Below, piece after piece: positions 60,370 through 64,000 of a stretch of DNA of 64,000 bases (position 1 is the stretch's first letter; every line of letters begins with the position of its first letter). The notes beneath the pieces were generated by a model, which was given only the letters and a program-made list of their open reading frames with translations, was not told where the DNA came from and did no database searches. The DNA comes from CBDCFV01 sp965261795 (lineage in GTDB: Bacteria; Chloroflexota; Dehalococcoidia; Lucifugimonadales; UBA3495), in NCBI GenBank assembly GCA_965261795.1, contig OZ253476.1:3100001-3164000 (forward strand), read 5' to 3'. The position numbers and the translations under genes were made by a program.

Positions 60370-60806
60370 GAAAGGGAGGAACTGAAGGCGCTGGTGTCCA
60401 AGGGACCGGCGTCAGCCTGCAAGCAGACTCACGGCTGCATCCTGCTGCTCAGTGACGGTTTTCGCTCAGTCTTGTACAACACACTCCGGCTGGGTGCGTG
60501 CCCTGAGGTGAGAGGCGCTCCGCCCGTTGGGGGGCCGGGGCTGTGGTCCCGTAGGTGAGTAATGCTCCTTGGAGCCAGTTTTGTGATAGTTCTGGTTCTC
60601 TAAAGTTGTAGTGGCCCGCTCCGTGATGATGGGATTGCTGGGCGCGTGCCGTCAAGGGCGCCTTGGCTGCTGTAATCCCTGATTGATACCAAGGTATGAC
60701 GGCGGCTAGGGCGTCGCTCGTGCGAACCGCGCTGAGGGCTGAAAGCTCAGAGTCACGGTGGATTAGCTAGCGAAAGCTATAGTTGCTGTCGGTCTTGTTG
60801 CATTGG
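60370..60806. other. Gene-free stretch
   Basis: No reading frame with a start signal or known motif is seen in these 437 bases on either strand. GAGGCGCTCCGCCCGTTGGG and nearby G+C runs could form hairpins, but no family of structured RNA is recognised. It separates the plus-strand synthetase from the minus-strand genes, so overlapping transcription ends are expected here. Confidence 0.4.
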
Positions 60807-61043
60807 CTATCCGGTCTGGAGGACTTGGACTACTTTGCCTATACGGTCCATCTCTTGGGACAGTTCCTGGTGGTGTGAACGCATTGATTGATTGGCCTGC
60901 TCTACCAGTGAAGTGAGCTGAGTTTGCATTCTCCCTTGGTTTACCATGAGGGTTTCCAGGTTGCGGTTGATGCGGTCGAGCTTCTCGGGTATGGATCCCC
61001 CGGCTCCCGCTTCAACAGTCTTCTTTTCATACTGTTGGGTCAT
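60807..61043 (-). CDS. Small coiled-coil protein
   Basis: 78 residues from the ATG at 61043 (MTQQYEKKTVEAGAGGSIPE), with GGAG upstream. From residue 19 onward, heptads such as LDRINRNLETLMVNQGRMQT and QLTSLVEQANQSMRSHHQEL suggest a continuous helix able to form a coiled coil. No signal peptide or membrane segment is seen. Unknown function; possibly a scaffold or adaptor peptide. Confidence 0.55.
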   Translation of the reverse strand: MTQQYEKKTVEAGAGGSIPEKLDRINRNLETLMVNQGRMQTQLTSLVEQANQSMRSHHQELSQEMDRIGKVVQVLQTG

Positions 61044-61131
61044 GTTGCATTCTCCTAAACGGAGCGGGCAGGTACTATTGTATAGGGACTGGGATTTTTC
61101 TTCCTAGCGTTCTGCCATCAGAGTTGAGCGA

Positions 61132-61557
61132 TTATTCTGCGTCCCTTTGCTGCAACACCTCTCCGGACAATTCCGTGATCTTGTCTATCTTGATCAGCAC
61201 GGCGACACCCAATCGTTCCGGGTCCCGGTCCAGTTCGGCTTGGACGCATCGGTCCATGACCTCCTGACGAACAGGTCCATCCTCGTACACCGCGGCCTTG
61301 CCGTGGAACCGCCAGCGTACCCGGTCGGCGGCGTGGGCATAGTAGACGACAACCTGCGGGTTTTCAGCCACGTTGTCCAAGGCCGACCGCTTGGCCCGCT
61401 CCCAATAGGCCAGCGTCTCCCGGTCGAAGGCCATCACGCTTCCTTTGGGACTTATCTGGGGTTCGCCGTCTTTGGAGGCCGTGCCCACGAGGCAGGAATA
61501 ACCGTCGGCCAAGGCGCTGTCCAGCCGCGTCACCATCTCATCGGTCAAATTGATCAT
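61132..61557 (-). CDS. Pyridoxamine 5'-phosphate oxidase-like (split-barrel flavin) protein
   Basis: 141 residues from ATG 61557 with a weak upstream purine run. CLVGTASKDGEPQISPKGSV is the typical first strand pair of FMN-binding split barrels, and LAYWERAKRSALDNVAENPQ and VVVYYAHAADRVRWRFHGKA follow the family. The C-terminal helix is charged. Proteins of this group bind FMN or F420 and reduce small molecules; true PNPOx enzymes are longer. It is alone between the small coiled-coil gene and the CoA lyases. Confidence 0.8.
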   Translation of the reverse strand: MINLTDEMVTRLDSALADGYSCLVGTASKDGEPQISPKGSVMAFDRETLAYWERAKRSALDNVAENPQVVVYYAHAADRVRWRFHGKAAVYEDGPVRQEVMDRCVQAELDRDPERLGVAVLIKIDKITELSGEVLQQRDAE

Positions 61558-61599
61558 CGTAGACTATCTCCTCGCCAAGCCAGGACAGCGACCGGCAGT

Positions 61600-62517
61600 T
61601 CAGCCATTCGCCAGCGCCAACGCCTCTTGCTTCTCCAAGTCCCTAGCGCCGCAGGCTGCCGCCATTTCCAGGACCACCTTGGCCCACTCGTCCACCGGCA
61701 CGTCTATCATTCTTCCGGCGAAGGGGGCCGCAGCGGTCCCGGCGGCCAAGGCGTTGGCGAACACCTGCCGCACTTGGGTGTAGTAGTCGACCTGGGACTC
61801 GGTGGGGGTAAAGGCCATGTTGACCGGCGCCACCCATGATGGATGCGGGCAGAGCATTCCTTTGAAGCCCAGGTTTTTCGAGTCCGTCGCTATTTGAAGA
61901 AGCTCGTCCTGGGGCAAAAGCCTCGGCAAGGCGCCCATTGGATGAGCAACGCCTATGGCTTGGATGCCGGTGGCAGTGGACTCGATTGCCAAGCGTCCGC
62001 GGGCATAGACGAAGGGATCATAGTCGGCCACAGCGTTGATGCCCATCGAAGCCGCCAAGTCGCTCTCATCCAACCCGGCTTGTGTCGAGCGAGGGCTGGC
62101 GGTAAGGATGTCCCTGATGTCCCAAACGCCCCGTGCCGACTCGATCAACAGCACCAGTTGCAACGACCCGACTTCAACGCCCCGCCGCCGCTCCATCCGG
62201 TCCAACAATGCCGCGGCATCCGCCACCTCAGCCGACGATTCAACCTGCGGCAGGACAATGCCGCTGAGGCCAGGCCACACCGACGCTTCTATGTCAGCCT
62301 CGACAAAGGCCTTGTTGACTCGAACGAACACCTCGGCAGCGCCCCTGCCGGCGGTCTGGATAGCGTCCCTGACCAACTCGCGGGCTGCCGATTTGGACGA
62401 CGCAACCACGCCGTCTTCCAAGTCAAGAGTGACGGCGTCGGCGTTATGTCTCCAAACCTCCGTCACGGAGGCGGTATCGGTGATGGGAACAACCAGGTTG
62501 GAGCGGCGTATCAGCAT
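61600..62517 (-). CDS. CoA ester lyase (citrate lyase beta/CitE-like), first of three tandem
   Basis: 305 residues from ATG 62517. LIRRSNLVVPITDTASV at the N-terminus, ADAVTLDLEDGVVASSKSAA (the Glu-Asp of the metal site), VFVRVNKAFVEADIEASVWP, GIVLPQVESSAEVADAA, QLVLLIESARGVWDI and GFKGMLCPHPSWVAPVNMAF are the CitE/malyl-CoA lyase pattern. It should bind Mg and a CoA thioester such as malyl- or citramalyl-CoA. Same strand and order as the next two paralogues, with gaps of only 14 and 35 bases. Confidence 0.88.
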   Translation of the reverse strand: MLIRRSNLVVPITDTASVTEVWRHNADAVTLDLEDGVVASSKSAARELVRDAIQTAGRGAAEVFVRVNKAFVEADIEASVWPGLSGIVLPQVESSAEVADAAALLDRMERRRGVEVGSLQLVLLIESARGVWDIRDILTASPRSTQAGLDESDLAASMGINAVADYDPFVYARGRLAIESTATGIQAIGVAHPMGALPRLLPQDELLQIATDSKNLGFKGMLCPHPSWVAPVNMAFTPTESQVDYYTQVRQVFANALAAGTAAAPFAGRMIDVPVDEWAKVVLEMAAACGARDLEKQEALALANG

Positions 62518-62531
62518 CGGCTCAACTTCAT

Positions 62532-63500
62532 CTATTGTGGTTCTTGTTCCGGTTGTTGAGAGTCAAGGACTGCTTGGGTACGGGCTATGGCGTCGGCCTT
62601 CTCCCGGTCGCGGTCGGCGCACATTGCGGCCCATTCAAGCAACTCCCTGGCCTTGGCAGCTTCATATCGGTCTATGACCCGTCCATCGACTTCTTGCCAA
62701 GTATTGCCCGTTCCCTGCAACGACCGGTACTGCTCCAGGACTTGGTGGGCATCTTTCACTTCGTCGTCGGTGGGGGTGAAGCCTCGGTTCTGCGGGTCCA
62801 CCACGCTGGGGTGGAGGCCGCCGCCGACCCTGAAGCCGCACCGCCGGGCCGCCTCAGCCTCGCGGAAGGCACGGTCCGAGTCGCTGACGCTGCCGGTAGT
62901 ATTGGCGGTGAAGGGGGCGGTGTGTACCTCTAATCCCAAGGCCCGGCAAGCAAGTTCTACTTCCCCTTTTCCGTATACGAACTGGTCGAACCCCACGAAC
63001 ATCTCCACACCCAAGTCGCGGGACATATCGTACCCGGCGGCCCCGCCGAACTCCTTGACGCGCGGGCTGGCAGAGGCTATTTCGTAGGCGTTGGCGACTC
63101 CCACCGAGGTCTCGATATTGGCGCCTATCTCCACGGTGCCCGGTCGTATGCCCCGCTCCTTCTCCAGCCTGGTGACAATCTCATCGATTTTTAGGATCTC
63201 CCAAGCATATTCGGCCTTGGGATAGTTGACCTTGGTCAACCCCGGCCAGATGATGCCTTCGAGGTCTGCCAAAATAAGATCGTGGTTGATGCGGGTAAAG
63301 GCCTCGGCGGCGCCGCGGGTCACGTTGGCGATGGCATCCTTGATAAGGCCCCTGGCGTACCCTTTAAGATGTTGGGGCACCGAGTCTTCAAGGTCGAGGT
63401 TGATGAAATCGCAACCCCGGTGCCAAGCGTTGTCGATGAAGCGGGGAGTCACCACCGGCATTGTCAGCCCGGAGCGGCGGACTTGTCTCTCGCCGGGCAT
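62532..63500 (-). CDS. CoA ester lyase (CitE-like), second of three tandem
   Basis: 322 residues from the ATG at 63500. Similar order of motifs: CDFINLDLEDSVPQHLKGYA, EAFTRINHDLILADLEGIIW, GTVEIGANIETSVGVANAYE, GGAAGYDMSRDLGVEMFVGF and CGFRVGGGLHPSVVDPQNRG. It is clearly paralogous to the neighbour at 61600 but diverged along its whole length (IGANIETS in place of LVLLIESA), implying a different acyl-CoA substrate. The gene is tightly packed with its neighbours and ends with a Gln/Pro-rich tail (DSQQPEQEPQ). Confidence 0.88.
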   Translation of the reverse strand: MPGERQVRRSGLTMPVVTPRFIDNAWHRGCDFINLDLEDSVPQHLKGYARGLIKDAIANVTRGAAEAFTRINHDLILADLEGIIWPGLTKVNYPKAEYAWEILKIDEIVTRLEKERGIRPGTVEIGANIETSVGVANAYEIASASPRVKEFGGAAGYDMSRDLGVEMFVGFDQFVYGKGEVELACRALGLEVHTAPFTANTTGSVSDSDRAFREAEAARRCGFRVGGGLHPSVVDPQNRGFTPTDDEVKDAHQVLEQYRSLQGTGNTWQEVDGRVIDRYEAAKARELLEWAAMCADRDREKADAIARTQAVLDSQQPEQEPQ

Positions 63501-63535
63501 TGCTTTCCTCCAAGACCTGATTAGGCAAGCCCTGA

Positions 63536-64000
63536 TTAAGGGCTGGGAACGGGCCGTTGTTCCAACACTGCCTTGGCCCTTTCTTCCCGGGCGGCGCAGG
63601 CAACGGCTAAGTCCAGCAATTGGCGGGACTGGCTGGCGGCGCCGGCATCGATGATGCGGCCACCTTGTTGGACTACAGCAACGCCCCGGCTTAAACCGTC
63701 GTCATAGGCTTTCAATAGTTCACCGGCGTCGTTCAACTCCGCCTGAGACGGAGTAAACCCTTGATTTAACGGGGCGATTTGGCTCCCCCGCACACAGAAC
63801 GAACCCTTGAATCCGATGGCCCGTCCCCTGATTGCCGCCTGCAGCGTGTTCTCCGGAGTGGCCAACAGCCCACGGTCGGGGTCACGCCACCAAGCGCCAT
63901 AGGGGGTGACACCGGCGGCGTTGGCCACCACCACCAGCCGCTGCATCAAGTACTGCATCAAGTGGATTTCGCCCGAAGGCTCCGGTCTCAAGTCCATCAC
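63536..64000 (-). CDS. CoA ester lyase (CitE-like), third of three tandem, cut by window end
   Basis: The C-terminal 154 residues lie in the window and the frame is open to base 64000, so the N-terminal half with the main metal-binding residues is outside. Visible parts: NAAGVTPYGAWWRDPDRGLL, ENTLQAAIRGRAIGFKGSFC and VRGSQIAPLNQGFTPSQAEL, the FKG.C.....I..LN..FTPS region of the family, then the C-terminal helices with GRIIDAGAASQSRQLLDLAV. The transcript order would place this gene first in the trio. Confidence 0.82.
   Translation of the reverse strand: MMDLRPEPSGEIHLMQYLMQRLVVVANAAGVTPYGAWWRDPDRGLLATPENTLQAAIRGRAIGFKGSFCVRGSQIAPLNQGFTPSQAELNDAGELLKAYDDGLSRGVAVVQQGGRIIDAGAASQSRQLLDLAVACAAREERAKAVLEQRPVPSP

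Noticed and set aside
60370..60806. Possible tmRNA or other structured RNA in the 437-base gap
   Set aside because: No tRNA-like ends, no tag reading frame and no recognised conserved core.

Overview
The window looks like chromosomal DNA of a G+C-rich bacterium. The best fit by inference is Chloroflexota, Dehalococcoidia/SAR202-like. Supporting signs are a DapL-type lysine/peptidoglycan route, an archaeal-type phosphoglycerate mutase (ApgM), a luciferase-like F420-type oxidoreductase, many HpcH/HpaI-type lyases, DUF35 plus thiolase pairs, several Uma2 nucleases and frequent TTG starts. No rRNA is present to settle the taxonomy.

Region by region: (1) 1-8230 is accessory and heavily decayed. 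It holds a GPP34 gene cut by the window edge, small membrane and hypothetical genes, an A+T-richer possible HEPN-like gene, a complete ISAs1-type insertion sequence with a broken transposase, two remnants of a restriction-modification C-terminus, a tandem small-gene pair with frameshifts and a frameshifted HPP gene. (2) 8234-15031 is bracketed by two copies of a miniature inverted-repeat element (family A). Between them lie a single-module adenylation-carrier-reductase protein, a methyltransferase, a kinase-like phosphotransferase, a frameshifted methyltransferase paralogue and tRNA-Val. (3) 15135-20525 is a catabolic block: GMC oxidoreductase, HAD dehalogenase, LLM oxidoreductase, an unknown protein and an opposing acyl-CoA dehydrogenase, with a third family-A element inside. 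(4) 20604-23070 holds two genes that have lost their 5' ends, on either side of a second miniature element (family B) with 17-bp perfect terminal repeats and seven 40-bp tandem units. (5) 23138-28611 is a MacAB-like export operon with an unusually long repeat-rich adaptor. (6) 28911-29245 has three tRNA genes.

(7) 29625-40345 is a long minus-strand housekeeping convoy, in transcription order sua5-like, isoprenyl synthase-like, pgk, tfoX-like, apgM, tpiA, miaA, dapF, Uma2, hicB, hicA, dapL, hflX. It links lower glycolysis, tRNA modification and diaminopimelate synthesis, with a Uma2/HicAB insert. (8) 40608-50170 carries a NYN nuclease, a DUF35/thiolase pair, an aldolase, an M20 peptidase, tRNA-Glu with terminator, a cupredoxin lipoprotein, an AIR-synthase-like protein, a threonine-dehydratase-like enzyme, a DedA protein and a small HTH regulator with promoter and terminator. 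(9) 50318-64000 is a carbon-metabolism and accessory block: formamidase, two divergent ThDP enzymes, a tandem triplication of a Uma2 gene that carries along the 3' end of the upstream ThDP gene, an SDR, an ADP-forming acyl-CoA synthetase, and three tandem citrate-lyase-beta-like (CoA ester lyase) genes, the last cut by the window edge.

The strongest theme outside the genes is a set of small palindromic elements. Their GGAATGAC-containing cores recur alone, inside two miniature-element families and as tandem arrays. They interrupt a transposase, form gene C-termini, sit at a double gene truncation and lie at operon borders. Coordinates that I derived by eye for short sites may be off by a base or two.
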